This document shows positions 43,140-52,344 of a stretch of DNA of 64,000 bases, piece after piece. The position numbers were made by a program, and so were the translations under genes. Positions within the stretch are counted from its first letter, which is position 1. Each line of letters opens with the position of its first letter. The stretch lies in the NCBI RefSeq assembly GCF_015694725.1, contig NZ_JADQDQ010000002.1, forward strand, positions 496,001 through 560,000, read 5' to 3'. Source of the stretch: Hymenobacter jeongseonensis (GTDB lineage: Bacteria > Bacteroidota > Bacteroidia > Cytophagales > Hymenobacteraceae). Under the pieces are notes generated by a model. It did no database searches. It was not told the DNA's origin and worked only from the letters and a program-made list of their open reading frames with translations.

Positions 43140-44099
43140 TTATTCCGGCACTGCAATGTGCAGCAACGCATCGCCCTGATTCACCACGGGCATGTGGTTC
43201 AGCCCGATAACGTAGCCGCTCAACGGGGACTCCAGCCGCACCGATTGCTGCCCGTAGGGGTCGGCCACGGAACCATAAATATCCCCCTTCTTCAGAAACT
43301 GCCCGTTCTCCACCAAAGCCCGGAATATGCCGGCAAAGCGCGCCCGCAACCACGTATGGCGGCGGCACACAATGCCGGGGCGCGACGGCACCGGCGCCGC
43401 CGGGCCCATGCCCATGTGGTGCAGCACCCGCAGCGTGCCGGCCAGCGCCCCCTCGATGCCTTGCTCATCGAGCCGCAGGCTTTCGCCCGTTTCGTACACG
43501 ATGATGCGCTTGCCCAGCCGATGCGCGGCCTCGCGCAAGGAGCCGGGCCGCAGCGCCGCGTGCAGCGTAAACGGTGCCGCAAAGGCCTCGGCCATGGCAT
43601 CCACTTCGGGGTCGACGCCCAGCAGGCAACGTACCTGTGGGAAGTTGGCCCGCGCCGCGCCGCCGGTGTGGAAATCGATGCCGTAATCAATCAGGGGCAT
43701 GATTTCGCGCATGAAGCGGTGCGCCACGCGCCCCGCCAGCGACCCGCGCGGAAACCCCGGAAACGAGCGGTTCACATCCTTACCGTCGGGTACGTCGCGG
43801 CTGAAATTCAGGAAGCCGTAGATGTTGAGGATGGGAATGGCGATGATGCTGCCCCGCAGCGGCTGCAACAAATCGCGCCGCACCAGCCGCCGAATGGTTT
43901 CGATGCCGTTCACCTCGTCGCCGTGCATGCCGCCCATCAGCAGCAGCGTGGGGCCGGGCTCGGTGGAGCGCATCACGTGCACCGGCACGTCAATCACCGT
44001 GCCCGACGGCAGCCGGGAAATCACCAGCCGCGTGAGCACCTGCTCACCGGGCTGAATGGTGAGGCCGTTGAGGTAAAACGGGGGGACAATTTGCGGCAT
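43140..44099 (-). CDS. Succinylglutamate desuccinylase/aspartoacylase-family zinc hydrolase
   Basis: A 319-residue AstE/AspA-type M14-like zinc enzyme. Zinc ligands are visible as HGDE in GGMHGDEVNGIET and the later His in GIDFHTGGAAR; the catalytic-Glu region is IVYETGESLRL. ILNIYGFLNFSRDVPDGKDVNRSFPG is the family loop. The C-terminus is a biotinyl-like beta barrel (FLKKGDIYGSVADPYG, ESPLSGYVIGLNHMPVVNQGDALLHI). It follows rimK and the retropepsin-like gene, an arrangement known in many bacteria in which it probably removes or trims amino acids from acylated peptides. Substrate uncertain. Confidence 0.9.
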   Translation of the reverse strand: MPQIVPPFYLNGLTIQPGEQVLTRLVISRLPSGTVIDVPVHVMRSTEPGPTLLLMGGMHGDEVNGIETIRRLVRRDLLQPLRGSIIAIPILNIYGFLNFSRDVPDGKDVNRSFPGFPRGSLAGRVAHRFMREIMPLIDYGIDFHTGGAARANFPQVRCLLGVDPEVDAMAEAFAAPFTLHAALRPGSLREAAHRLGKRIIVYETGESLRLDEQGIEGALAGTLRVLHHMGMGPAAPVPSRPGIVCRRHTWLRARFAGIFRALVENGQFLKKGDIYGSVADPYGQQSVRLESPLSGYVIGLNHMPVVNQGDALLHIAVPE

Positions 44100-44214
44100 G
44101 TGCCGGCACGGTTAAAGAATACAAGCGGGAAAAGAAAGCGGGGAGAATGGCCAAAACGCTAACTCCCGCTTATTGAATCAAGCGAAAATCAGCCGTTCAA
44201 CACCTTCCCAAAGC

Positions 44215-45165
44215 TTACTTTTCCGCTGGAACGTCCGACTGCGCGTCTACCCGCTCCGGTTCTTTTTTGGCTTTGGGCTTGCTCTTGCGCTTTGCGGCCA
44301 GTTGCGTAGTGTACTCGATAATACGCCCCGCAATGTCCGATTTGGTGGCTTTTTCGATGCCTTCCAGCCCGGGCGAGGAGTTCACTTCCAGCACCAGCGG
44401 GCCGCGCTTGCTTTGCAGCATATCGACGCCGGCAATGCCGAGGCCCAGCGCCTTGGTAGCCAGCAGAGCGGCCGCCTTTTCGGCCCGGGATAGTTTGACG
44501 AGCGTGCCGCTGCCGCCGCGGTGTAGGTTGGAGCGAAACTCGCCTTCCTTGCCCTGGCGCTTCATGGCGCCCACCACTTCGCCGTCGACCACGAAGGCGC
44601 GCAGGTCGGCGCCCTTGCTTTCGGCAATAAACTCCTGCACAATGATGCGGGCCTTGAGGTTGTGGAACGCCTCAATTACCGACTGGGCGGCCTTGGCCGA
44701 CTCGGCCAGCACCACGCCCAGGCCCTGCGTGCCTTCCAAGAGCTTGATGATGACCGGCGCGCCGCCCACCTGGTTTATCATGGCGGGCACGTCTTCGGAG
44801 TAGTTGGTGAAGGCGGTTTTGGGCATGCCCACGCCGGCGCGGCTCAAAATCTGCATCGAGCGGAGCTTGTCGCGCGAGCGCACAATGGCCTGGCTGTCGA
44901 CGGCGGTGCGCACTTTCATCATCTCAAACTGCCGCACCACGGCCGTGCCGTAGAACGTGACCGAGGCCCCAATGCGGGGAATGATGGCGTCGAAGCCTTC
45001 CAGCCGCGCGCCTTGGTAGATAATGCCGGGGTGGCCTTTCTCCAGCACCAGGTTGCACTGCAGGTGGTCGACGACCACGGCTTCGTGGCCCTGCGCGAGG
45101 GCAGCTTCCACCAGCCGCTGGGTGGAATACGATTTCGGCTCACGCGAGAGGATGGCCAGTTTCAT
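44215..45165 (-). CDS. rimK: RimK-type ATP-grasp alpha-L-glutamate ligase
   Basis: A 316-residue ATP-grasp ligase. Seen: [20 protein letters not shown] at the N-terminus, [65 protein letters not shown] (ATP-grasp lysine loop), [22 protein letters not shown] (adenine hinge), [13 protein letters not shown] and [17 protein letters not shown] (metal ligands). In E. coli RimK adds glutamates to ribosomal protein S6 and makes poly-glutamate. The C-terminal tail is Lys-rich. It lies between the retropepsin-like and AstE-like genes. A TATTTTTG -7 box at 45334-45341 may drive it. Confidence 0.93.
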   Translation of the reverse strand: MKLAILSREPKSYSTQRLVEAALAQGHEAVVVDHLQCNLVLEKGHPGIIYQGARLEGFDAIIPRIGASVTFYGTAVVRQFEMMKVRTAVDSQAIVRSRDKLRSMQILSRAGVGMPKTAFTNYSEDVPAMINQVGGAPVIIKLLEGTQGLGVVLAESAKAAQSVIEAFHNLKARIIVQEFIAESKGADLRAFVVDGEVVGAMKRQGKEGEFRSNLHRGGSGTLVKLSRAEKAAALLATKALGLGIAGVDMLQSKRGPLVLEVNSSPGLEGIEKATKSDIAGRIIEYTTQLAAKRKSKPKAKKEPERVDAQSDVPAEK

Positions 45166-45342
45166 CGGAGGGAAGGAGGTAAATATGCGGGTGGCCAATG
45201 GCCGGGTGCGAGTGTACGGGGGAGCGCGGCGAAAAGCTGAAGCAACGGGTAATTAAGCAAAATCCAGGGAAGTCGGCCGGAGTAGTCCCCCAAATCCGTC
45301 GTGCCCGCGCCGGCCCACTGCCTCTTCCAGACCCAAAAATAC

Positions 45343-45819
45343 TCACCGCTGCGCCCGGCGGGCGGCGGCGCGGGCCAAGGATTTGTAGGAAAGGTTGCGT
45401 TTTGAAACGTCTACCACGAAGCGCCCCTGGCGCAACAGGCTGCGGCCCAGCAACACAGGGTACTTCATGTCGGACCGGTCGGAAAGGGAAAAATCGGTTT
45501 CAAAATCTTGCCCGTACAACTGCACCACCGCCCGGATGACGTAGCGCTCCTGCACTTCGCCGTTCGACGAGCGGATGTCGCGCAGGGCAAACTCGGAAAA
45601 GGTCAGCAGCCGGCCGTCGGTGCCTTCGTGCCCGGGGTCGAGCAGGTGCACCACCAGTTGGGGCCGTTGCTGGGCATCGGTTTCGATGTGGATATTGGAG
45701 CAGTGCAGGGCGCTGGTGTAGGCCCCGGTATCAACCTTCGCCTCAATGCCGCCCAGTTCAAAAGCCGGAAAGTCCACAAGCTCGCGGCGGCCCAGCAGGC
45801 GTTTAATAGGACGGTTCAT
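45343..45819 (-). CDS. Retropepsin-like aspartic protease (RimB/DUF785 family, ATP-dependent zinc protease annotation)
   Basis: A 158-residue retroviral-type aspartic protease homologue. Seen: MNRPIKRLLGRRELVDFPAF, KVDTGAYTSALHC (the catalytic DTGA), LLTFSEFALRDIRSSNGEVQER, YVIRAVVQLYGQDFETDFSL, SDRSDMKYPVLLGRSLLRQGRF (the LLGR flap element) and DVSKRNLSYKSL. Members form symmetric dimers. They are commonly adjacent to rimK. ATG 45819 fits; the upstream 26-residue extension lacks family similarity. Confidence 0.9.
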   Translation of the reverse strand: MNRPIKRLLGRRELVDFPAFELGGIEAKVDTGAYTSALHCSNIHIETDAQQRPQLVVHLLDPGHEGTDGRLLTFSEFALRDIRSSNGEVQERYVIRAVVQLYGQDFETDFSLSDRSDMKYPVLLGRSLLRQGRFVVDVSKRNLSYKSLARAAARRAQR

Positions 45820-45966
45820 GGCGGTGAAGATAGGGAGGCCTGCGGCGTTCAAGCCGGACCACAACGGCTGCGCTTGGTTGCTCAATGTGGCAAGCAATTT
45901 CGCAACGCTCGGCCACAGCGTTAGCTATAAAGCACACTTGCTCAAACTGGCATTGCCGAGCTACGG

Positions 45967-46275
45967 TTACGACTTGCGAGAAAAATCACCCTGCTTGTGT
46001 TGGCGCAACAACCGCTCGTACTCGTGCTGCGTGCGCTGCTCATAATTGAAGTTGCCGTAGGCGGCTACCCCGCGAATCACCAGGCCCACTCCCCAAAAGA
46101 ATGAAACCCACGCGGGCCAGGGTAGAAACTCGTGGCTGCGCGACGTTAGCGCCCACAGCACCCATAGGCCGGCATTCACCAGCACGTATACGCCCAATTC
46201 GGTGCGAAACTTGGCGCGGGACTTTGCTTTGCGCCATAAGTAGGGATTGCGGGCGGGGTGGTGAGAAGTTTCCAT
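45967..46275 (-). CDS. 2TM domain-containing protein
   Basis: A 102-residue protein with the two-transmembrane 2TM domain: RNPYLWRKAKSRAKFRTELG, first helix YVLVNAGLWVLWAL (about 34-47), second helix PAWVSFFWGVGLVIRGVAAY (about 57-76) and NFNYEQRTQHEYERLLRQ. The domain is common in Bacteroidota and often attached to LytTR-type kinases; here it stands alone. The start was set at ATG 46275, since the open frame up to 46491 holds no domain. Function unknown. Confidence 0.85.
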   Translation of the reverse strand: METSHHPARNPYLWRKAKSRAKFRTELGVYVLVNAGLWVLWALTSRSHEFLPWPAWVSFFWGVGLVIRGVAAYGNFNYEQRTQHEYERLLRQHKQGDFSRKS

Positions 46276-46462
46276 CGGGGTGAAGATTAGGAAGTGATTG
46301 GAGTCGATGGTCAAAACTAGCCGCTCCCCCCGGGGGCCCGCAATTCGGTGTTGCCGAAGCGTCGGTTGGCTTGCCCCAAGCATCAAATGCTGCGGCTGAA
46401 GCGTAAGTCCTGGCAGCAATTTTTCACTACCGCCCCGAGAAACATTCCTCAATTTCCCCGTC

Positions 46463-47002
46463 ATGAATTCACCTAACGCGACTCCCCGCATTCAAATCGT
46501 TCAAGGCGACATCACCAAGCAACAGGCCGCTGCCATCGTCAACGCCGCCAATTCCAGCCTGCTCGGGGGCGGCGGGGTCGACGGGGCCATTCACCGTGCG
46601 GGAGGCCCGCAGATTCTGGAAGAATGCCGCGCCATCCGGGCCCGCCAGGGCGGCTGCAAAACGGGCGAAGCCGTTATCACCACCGGGGGCCGCTTGCCGG
46701 CTACGCACGTCATTCATACCGTGGGCCCGGTGTGGAACGGCGGCCACCGGGGCGAGCCGGAGCTGTTGGCCAGCTGCTACCGCAACAGCCTGCGCCTCGC
46801 CGCCGAGCACCAGCTGGCCAGCGTGGCCTTTCCCGGCATCAGCACCGGCATTTACGGTTACCCCAAAAAGGAAGCGGCTGCTATTGCTGTGCGCGAGGTG
46901 CAGCAGTGGCTGGCCAGCCACGAGTTTCCTGGCACCGTAGTCTTCGTGGCCTTTGATGAGGAGAACCGGCGGCTGTACGAGCAGGAAGTGGGCGCGGCCT
47001 AA
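46463..47002 (+). CDS. Macrodomain protein, O-acetyl-ADP-ribose deacetylase-like (YmdB type)
   Basis: A 179-residue macrodomain protein. Seen: [42 protein letters not shown] (ADP-ribose loop 1 with the conserved Asn and Asp), [48 protein letters not shown] and [20 protein letters not shown] (loop 2). Members hydrolyse O-acetyl-ADP-ribose or remove mono-ADP-ribose from proteins. No DarT-like toxin gene is adjacent, so a housekeeping role is more likely. Convergent with the 47011 gene. Confidence 0.93.
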   Translation: MNSPNATPRIQIVQGDITKQQAAAIVNAANSSLLGGGGVDGAIHRAGGPQILEECRAIRARQGGCKTGEAVITTGGRLPATHVIHTVGPVWNGGHRGEPELLASCYRNSLRLAAEHQLASVAFPGISTGIYGYPKKEAAAIAVREVQQWLASHEFPGTVVFVAFDEENRRLYEQEVGAA

Positions 47003-47010
47003 CCGCGCGG

Positions 47011-47712
47011 CTATTTAGGGGGAATCAGCCCCGAAGGCGCCGGCGTTTGGTGCTCATTGTACATCCGCACCAAGGCGCGCATGTCGCGGTAACCCAAAGT
47101 CTTGGCTGCTAAGGCCGCCACCACCACTGGGTCGTCTTGAAAGAAGGCCGACAGCTGCTCCACGAACCCGCCTCGGGATACTTCAACTAGCTCCCCTTGC
47201 CGCCGCAGGTACCAGTGCCGCTTCGGATACACAATGTAGGTGGTCTGGATGGGGGAAGACCCGGCCGGGATGTGCTTGGTTTGTGTATAATTGAATAACT
47301 CGACCGGGCCTTCTTCCACGCGGGCACCCAGCACGTGCTGGCGCTTGCCCTTGAGCACCATGTGCTCAAGGTATAGCCCTGTGGTCTTACAAGTAATGGC
47401 CTGGACCTTGTCTACGCTGATGAAAAGCGGTTGGGCTCCAAAATTGGTTATGTCTTCCTCCCGCTTGTAATAGGGCAGCAAATTGCCAAATCCCAGCCCG
47501 CTGAGTGGGATGTAAATCGTATGGGTCTTTCCTTCCGGAGTCAGCACCACCGCCTCTCCAAAACCGAACGTTTGGTTGAATGTCAGGTTTTCATCCGTGG
47601 CCTCGGCACCTGGCCCTGCGCTTCTACCAGCGTCTTGGGCAAGCGTTGGCTGCATGCTGGCGCACACAAGCGCCAGCACAAACGCGACGCGTACTCGTGA
47701 AAAACCACCCAT
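47011..47712 (-). CDS. Hypothetical exported protein
   Basis: A 233-residue protein with a signal peptide (MGGFSRVRVAFVLALVCASM, cleavage near TLA-Q). The mature part shows FNQTFGFGEAVVLTPEGKTHT, YIPLSGLGFGNLLPYY, FISVDKVQAITCKTTGLYLEH, VELFNYTQTKHIPAGSSPIQ and HWYLRRQGELVEVSRGGF, which look beta-rich, and a helical C-terminus (LAAKTLGYRDMRALVRMYNE). Family not recognised. One Cys. Start ATG 47712 was preferred to the frame's first ATG at 47724. Confidence 0.72.
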   Translation of the reverse strand: MGGFSRVRVAFVLALVCASMQPTLAQDAGRSAGPGAEATDENLTFNQTFGFGEAVVLTPEGKTHTIYIPLSGLGFGNLLPYYKREEDITNFGAQPLFISVDKVQAITCKTTGLYLEHMVLKGKRQHVLGARVEEGPVELFNYTQTKHIPAGSSPIQTTYIVYPKRHWYLRRQGELVEVSRGGFVEQLSAFFQDDPVVVAALAAKTLGYRDMRALVRMYNEHQTPAPSGLIPPK

Positions 47713-47751
47713 GGAAATCCTCAAATCAAACGAATAATTTGACCACCAGCG

Positions 47752-48633
47752 CTACGCCAACGCGCTCACGCCCTCAATGCGCTCGGCTACCTGCTGCATC
47801 AGCCACAGCGGCGTGCTGGTGGCCCCGCAAATGCCCACGGTTTGCGCCCCAATCAGCCATTCTTCGTTCACCTCCGTTTCGTTTTCGATGAAGTAGCTGC
47901 GCGGATTGACGGCGTTTACCACCGAAAACAGGGCTTTGCCATTGGAGCTTTTGCGGCCGCTCACGAACAGCACCACGTCGTACTCCACGGCAAACTTGGC
48001 CAGGGCCGGCTCGCGGTTGCTCACCTGCCGGCAGATGCTGTCGTTGGCGTCGAAGCTATCCAGCTCACCGCCCGCGGCCGCGATGCGGTCCTGCATCAAG
48101 GCCTTCATTTTGTAGAAGCCGGCGGTGCTTTTGGTGGTTTGGCTGAAGAGGGTGACGGGCCGGGCGAAGTCAATCTGGTCGAGGTCGGCTTCGTTCATCA
48201 CGATGATGGCGCGGTTGCCGGTCTGGCCCGTGAGGCCGGCTACTTCGGCGTGGCCGGGCTGACCGTAAATCACAATCTGGCCGTCCTGGCGCTGGCTCAG
48301 GTCAAAGGCGTGCTTCACCCGGTTTTGCAGCTTGAGCACCACCGGGCAGCTGGCGTCAATCAGCTCCAGGTTGTTTTGCAGGGCCAGCTGATAGGTTTCT
48401 GGCGGCTCGCCGTGCGCCCGGATGAGGACTTTGGTGTCGTGCAACTCGGCTAGCTGCTCGCGGTCGATGATGCGCAGGCCCTGCTGGTGCAGGCGCTCCA
48501 CCTCCATGCGGTTGTGCACGATATCGCCCAGGCAGTAGAGCTGCTGGCCCTGCGCCAATTCGTCTTCGGCCATCTGAATGGCGAATTCTACGCCGAAGCA
48601 GTAGCCGGAATTTTTATCTATCGTGACGTTCAT
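47752..48633 (-). CDS. ispH: 4-hydroxy-3-methylbut-2-enyl diphosphate reductase
   Basis: A 293-residue IspH, the 4Fe-4S enzyme of the last MEP-pathway step, making IPP and DMAPP. The three cluster ligands are Cys12 (NSGYCFGVEFAI), Cys95 (DASCPVVLKLQNRV) and the Cys in NDSICRQVSNREPAL (about 200). IRAHGEPP, IVIYGQPGHAEVAGL, TLFSQTTKSTAGF and TVGICGATSTPLWLMQQVAE are also present. A TACCTTTG -7 box lies upstream. Housekeeping; cytoplasmic. Confidence 0.96.
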   Translation of the reverse strand: MNVTIDKNSGYCFGVEFAIQMAEDELAQGQQLYCLGDIVHNRMEVERLHQQGLRIIDREQLAELHDTKVLIRAHGEPPETYQLALQNNLELIDASCPVVLKLQNRVKHAFDLSQRQDGQIVIYGQPGHAEVAGLTGQTGNRAIIVMNEADLDQIDFARPVTLFSQTTKSTAGFYKMKALMQDRIAAAGGELDSFDANDSICRQVSNREPALAKFAVEYDVVLFVSGRKSSNGKALFSVVNAVNPRSYFIENETEVNEEWLIGAQTVGICGATSTPLWLMQQVAERIEGVSALA

Positions 48634-48676
48634 GCTGGAAGTTTAACACCGCGCGGCACCGTGGAGTTTGCCGGGG

Positions 48677-48684
48677 CAAAGGTA
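48677..48684 (-). promoter_or_regulatory. Candidate -7 box for ispH
   Basis: Minus-strand TACCTTTG is a perfect TAnnTTTG, 43 nt before the ispH ATG. A TTG at 48709-48711 (minus) is 24 nt away, slightly long for the -33 spacing. Confidence 0.55.
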
Positions 48685-48810
48685 CGGCCTAGGCCGCCGC
48701 ACGCTTAGCAAAATTCCGCCCAACTTCTTGGCGCTTCCCTCCTTCGCTTTCTACCACAAGGAGTAGCTTCTCATTCAGCGCGTCCATATTTGTCGTTCAT
48801 TCCAGCAGTT

Positions 48811-49008
48811 ATGAAAGCCAAACACGCGCTTATTCTTTACGCCCTTGGGCTCTGCGGCGATGCCATCGGCACCTTGTTCATTATTGAGCACTGGGTTGGG
48901 GGCCGTGAAATTTCACTGGTTGCCTCCCTGATTAAATTATGCGGCATTCTCCTGCTTCTAGCCAAGTTGCTGGCGCACCCGAGAGTGAAGCAATTCCTGA
49001 ATTCCTAG
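48811..49008 (+). CDS. Small GldL-like two-helix membrane protein
   Basis: A 65-residue protein with two hydrophobic helices: HALILYALGLCGDAIGTLFI (residues 5-24) and SLIKLCGILLLLAKLLA (about 39-55). The pattern of a short first helix, FIIEHW, then a second helix resembles the N-terminal part of gliding-motility GldL-related small proteins common in Bacteroidota. No other gld gene is adjacent, so a motility role is not supported. Its stop region overlaps the cmk stop by 4 bp (convergent). Confidence 0.65.
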   Translation: MKAKHALILYALGLCGDAIGTLFIIEHWVGGREISLVASLIKLCGILLLLAKLLAHPRVKQFLNS

Positions 49009-49703
49009 TTCTTATGGACTTCGGGCGCAAATAGTGCGGCCGACACCCGCTCCAGCACAAAATCCACCTGCTCCTCAATCACTAGGTGCGTGGTATCGAG
49101 TAGCACGGCGTCGGCGGCGCGGCGCAGGGGGCTTTCGGTGCGGGTCGAGTCGAGGTGGTCGCGCTTGCGCAGGTTCTCGATGATGTCGTCGAGGGCCACT
49201 TGCTCGCCATTCAGGGCCAGCTCTTCCTGGCGGCGCTGGGCGCGCACCACCACCTCGGCCGTCATAAAGACTTTCACTTCGGCGTCGGGAAACACGGTAG
49301 TGCCGATGTCGCGGCCGTCCATCACCACGCCGCGCTTGCGGCCCATGCGCTGCTGCTGGGCCACCATGGCGTGCCGCACCATCGGAATGACCGACACTTC
49401 GCTCACCGAGTTGGAAATCACCATTTGGCGGATATCGTCCTCGCGGTTCACGCCGTCGAGGAACACCTCGTTGCGGCCCGTGCGGCGGTTACGGCGAAAG
49501 CTGATTTGTAGGGTGTGAAGCGCCTGCTCCACCCGGGCCAAATCATCAAATGGAATGTGGTGCTCCAGCAGATACAGCGTCACGGCGCGATACATGGCAC
49601 CGGTGTCTACGTAGGCGTAGTGCAGGGCGGCGGCTACGGCCTTCGCAGTCGTGCTTTTCCCGCACGAGGAGTAACCATCAATGGCGATAACGAGTTGTTT
49701 CAT
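49005..49703 (-). CDS. cmk: Cytidylate kinase
   Basis: A 232-residue CMP/dCMP kinase. Seen: VIAIDGYSSCGKSTTAKAVA (P-loop), YVDTGAMYRAVTLYLLE, FLDGVNREDDIR, VSEVSVIPMVRHAMV, KRGVVMDGRDIGTTVFPDAEVKVFMTA and RAQRRQEEL with the CMP-binding Arg/Asp residues, and LLDTTHLVIEEQVDFVL. Essential for nucleotide synthesis. ATG 49703 (MKQLVIAIDG) fits. Confidence 0.95.
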   Translation of the reverse strand: MKQLVIAIDGYSSCGKSTTAKAVAAALHYAYVDTGAMYRAVTLYLLEHHIPFDDLARVEQALHTLQISFRRNRRTGRNEVFLDGVNREDDIRQMVISNSVSEVSVIPMVRHAMVAQQQRMGRKRGVVMDGRDIGTTVFPDAEVKVFMTAEVVVRAQRRQEELALNGEQVALDDIIENLRKRDHLDSTRTESPLRRAADAVLLDTTHLVIEEQVDFVLERVSAALFAPEVHKN

Positions 49704-49734
49704 AACGACGCGGGCGGCCATTGGCCCCGCAAGA

Positions 49735-50139
49735 TTACGAAATCCATGCCTTACGAGCGGCGGGTGGGGTCTTCAAGCGGCCAGGTACCGAGGCAAAAAA
49801 AGCCGCTACCGACGCGCTTTCTCCCTCATTCAGTTGCGCATCGACTAAATAAAAGGGATTAAAAAAAAATCTTCCGCCCAGCCCAACCCCGGTGGTGCCG
49901 TCGCGGCCGGTGCCCCATTCGCCCCGGTACACTTGCACCAGGCAATGCCCCAGGAAGCACCCCAACGCCATCACCACGCCGGGCCGGTCGGCCGGGCTCA
50001 GCTGCCCGCGCTGGGCCCGAATGAAGTTGGCCAGGTGCGCCACTCCTTCCGCGTCAAAGGCTTTCAAGTTTAACTGCGCACGCACCTGCTCGGCAGCCGC
50101 TTGGATGGAATCGAGGGGAGTGGGCGTTGCTTCGGCCAT
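49735..50139 (-). CDS. Hypothetical protein
   Basis: A 134-residue protein without a signal peptide or membrane segment. Seen: DSIQAAAEQVRAQLNLKAFD, GVAHLANFIRAQRGQL, PGVVMALGCFLGHCLVQVYR, EWGTGRDGTTGVGLGGRFFF and GESASVAAFFASVPGRLK. It resembles the small proteins that fold like a helical bundle with a WG-type strand, but I cannot name a family. It is in the same direction as cmk, with a 31-nt gap before it. ATG 50139 starts the MAEATPTPLDS frame. Confidence 0.7.
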   Translation of the reverse strand: MAEATPTPLDSIQAAAEQVRAQLNLKAFDAEGVAHLANFIRAQRGQLSPADRPGVVMALGCFLGHCLVQVYRGEWGTGRDGTTGVGLGGRFFFNPFYLVDAQLNEGESASVAAFFASVPGRLKTPPAARKAWIS

Positions 50140-50324
50140 AGTAGTCAGGGCAATTATCGGCGGGGGTTGCGGTTGCGGTTGCAGCTGCCACCTCCGCATA
50201 CGCGTTGAGTAAACTTGCTTGGAATTTCACGTTGAGGGTGCAGAGTTGGCCGTTTGCTGCCAAACTACCCACGGGCAAGGCCTACTCCACCGTTTGAGGC
50301 GCAGCACCCTGCCCCTTTGCAGCG

Positions 50325-50486
50325 CTATCGGTCGCAGGGGCAGGGCTCGGCTTTGCCGCGGCCGTGCTTTTTGTACCAGCTGGTTTTTTTTTGTTGGGTG
50401 GTGCGGCGGGCGCAGCTGCTCAGGGTGCTGGCACCGAAGCTCAGCAGCAGCACGAGTACAAGCAGAAACAACGGGGATTTCCTCAT
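50325..50486 (-). CDS. Very small lipoprotein
   Basis: A 53-residue protein with the leader MRKSPLFLLVLVLLLSFGAS and lipobox LSSC, then ARRTTQQKKTSWYKKHGRGK and a CPCD end. The mature part is strongly basic and carries two more Cys. Short lipoproteins of this shape, ending in a CPC motif, occur in Bacteroidota. Start is ATG 50486; the longer frame above it is antisense to adenine deaminase and not genuine. Function unknown. Confidence 0.68.
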   Translation of the reverse strand: MRKSPLFLLVLVLLLSFGASTLSSCARRTTQQKKTSWYKKHGRGKAEPCPCDR

Positions 50487-50564
50487 GGCAGGTAATTTAC
50501 TCAAAGTTAAGGTTCTTTGCCGGCTGAACCGCTCGGCTTTGCCCCACGATTTTCCGCTTTCCGC

Positions 50565-52226
50565 ATGATTTCCGCTGATTTTTCCCTCACCGCCAACGTC
50601 GTCGACGTCTTTGCCCGTTCCATTCAGCCCGCCACCATCACGGTAGCGGGCGGGCGCATTGCCAGCATCACGCCCACCGGCGCCTCCGCGCCCGATGCCG
50701 CCCTGCCCTACGCCCTGCCGGGCTTTGTGGATGCCCACGTGCACGTAGAAAGCTCTTTGCTGGTGCCCACCGAATTTGCCCGCATGGCCGTGCCGCACGG
50801 CACCGTAGCCACCGTATCGGACCCCCACGAAATCGGGAATGTGCTGGGCGTGGCCGGCGTCGAATTCATGCTGGAAAATGCCAGCCACTCCCCTTTCAAG
50901 TTCTGTTTTGGGGCGCCCAGCTGCGTGCCTGCTACCCCGTTTGAAACCGCCGGGGCCGAAATCACGGCTGCTGACATTGCGAAGCTGTTCGAAAACCCCA
51001 AAATCGGCTACCTGGCCGAGATGATGAACTGGCCCGGCGTGCTGCACCGCGACGCCGACGTGATGGCCAAAATTGCCATTGCCCAAGCCGCCGGCCGCCC
51101 CATAGACGGGCACGCCCCCGGCCTGCGCGCCCACGACGCGGCCCATTACGCCAGCGCAGGCATCAGCACCGACCACGAATGCTTTATGGCGGCCGAAGCC
51201 CGCGACAAGCTGGCCGTGGGCATGAAAATCCTCATCCGCGAAGGGTCGGCGGCCCGCAACTTCGACGCCCTCATCGAGCTGCTGCCCGAGCACTACGCCA
51301 ACCTGATGTTCTGCTCCGACGACAAGCACCCCGACACGCTGGTGCTCGGCCACATCAACCAGCTAGTGCAGCGCGCCGTAGCCTTGGGCAATGACGTTTT
51401 TCACGTGCTGCGCGTGGCCTGCATCAACCCGGTGAAGCACTACAACCTGCCCGTGGGCCTGCTGGAAGCTGGCGACCCAGCCGACTTTATCACCGTCGAC
51501 AATCTGCAGGATTTCAATGTGTTCCAGACCTACCTAAACGGCGTGCTGGTGGCCGAAAACGGGCAGTCGCTTCTGCCGGCCGCGCCAATTGCGGCGGTCA
51601 ATAACTTCCACGCCTTGCCGGTGAAGCCCGAGGACTTTCAACTCCCTGCGCCCCGAACCGAGAAGCCAATGCTGCGCGTCATCGAGTGCTTCGATGGCCA
51701 GCTCATTACGGCACGGGTAGACCTGCCCGCGCACGTAGACCACGGCCTAGTGGTGCCGGACCTGCGGGGCGACGTGCTCAAACTGGCCGTTATCAACCGC
51801 TACCAACCGCAGGTGGCGCCCGCCCTGGCGTTCATCCGGGGTTTTGGGTTGAAGCACGGGGCGCTGGCCAGCAGCGTCGGCCACGATTCGCACAACATCA
51901 CCGCCGTGGGCTGCGACGATGCCAGCCTGGCGCGAGCCGTCAACCTCGTTATTGCGGCCAAAGGCGGCTTGGCCGCTGTAGGCGCCGATGGCCAGGAAAT
52001 TCTGGTGCCGCTGCCCGTGGCTGGCCTCATGTCGGACCAGGAAGGCCCCGCCGTGGCCAGGGCCTACGCCGCCGTCGATGACTTAGCCAAGCAGTTGGGC
52101 TCGCCGCTAGGCGCGCCGTTCATGATGCTCTCCTTTATGGCACTGCTCGTGATTCCCAGCCTGAAGCTAAGCGACAAAGGCCTGTTCGACGGGCAGCAGT
52201 TTGCCTTTGTAGAGGCCGTAAAATAA
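50565..52226 (+). CDS. ade: Adenine deaminase
   Basis: A 553-residue amidohydrolase converting adenine to hypoxanthine. Seen: FVDAHVHVESSLLVPTEFAR (metal HxH and E), GTVATVSDPHEIGNVLG, GLRAHDAAHYASAGISTDHE, EGSAARNFDAL, MFCSDDKHPDTL, GDPADFITVDNL, and the C-terminal adenine-deaminase domain with SVGHDSHNITAVGCDD and LPVAGLMSDQEG. ATG 50565 (MISADFSL) fits. It is a lone gene opposite the small lipoprotein. Confidence 0.95.
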   Translation: MISADFSLTANVVDVFARSIQPATITVAGGRIASITPTGASAPDAALPYALPGFVDAHVHVESSLLVPTEFARMAVPHGTVATVSDPHEIGNVLGVAGVEFMLENASHSPFKFCFGAPSCVPATPFETAGAEITAADIAKLFENPKIGYLAEMMNWPGVLHRDADVMAKIAIAQAAGRPIDGHAPGLRAHDAAHYASAGISTDHECFMAAEARDKLAVGMKILIREGSAARNFDALIELLPEHYANLMFCSDDKHPDTLVLGHINQLVQRAVALGNDVFHVLRVACINPVKHYNLPVGLLEAGDPADFITVDNLQDFNVFQTYLNGVLVAENGQSLLPAAPIAAVNNFHALPVKPEDFQLPAPRTEKPMLRVIECFDGQLITARVDLPAHVDHGLVVPDLRGDVLKLAVINRYQPQVAPALAFIRGFGLKHGALASSVGHDSHNITAVGCDDASLARAVNLVIAAKGGLAAVGADGQEILVPLPVAGLMSDQEGPAVARAYAAVDDLAKQLGSPLGAPFMMLSFMALLVIPSLKLSDKGLFDGQQFAFVEAVK

Positions 52227-52344
52227 GCAGATTCCGCGGATTTGTGCCGTTCCAGGCAATTTTCGGTGCGGCAATGACGTAGTAGGAAGCACCGCCGTAA
52301 AGGGCAGCATTGCCCACGGCCTGACTTTGCCCCGACTAGTTATT

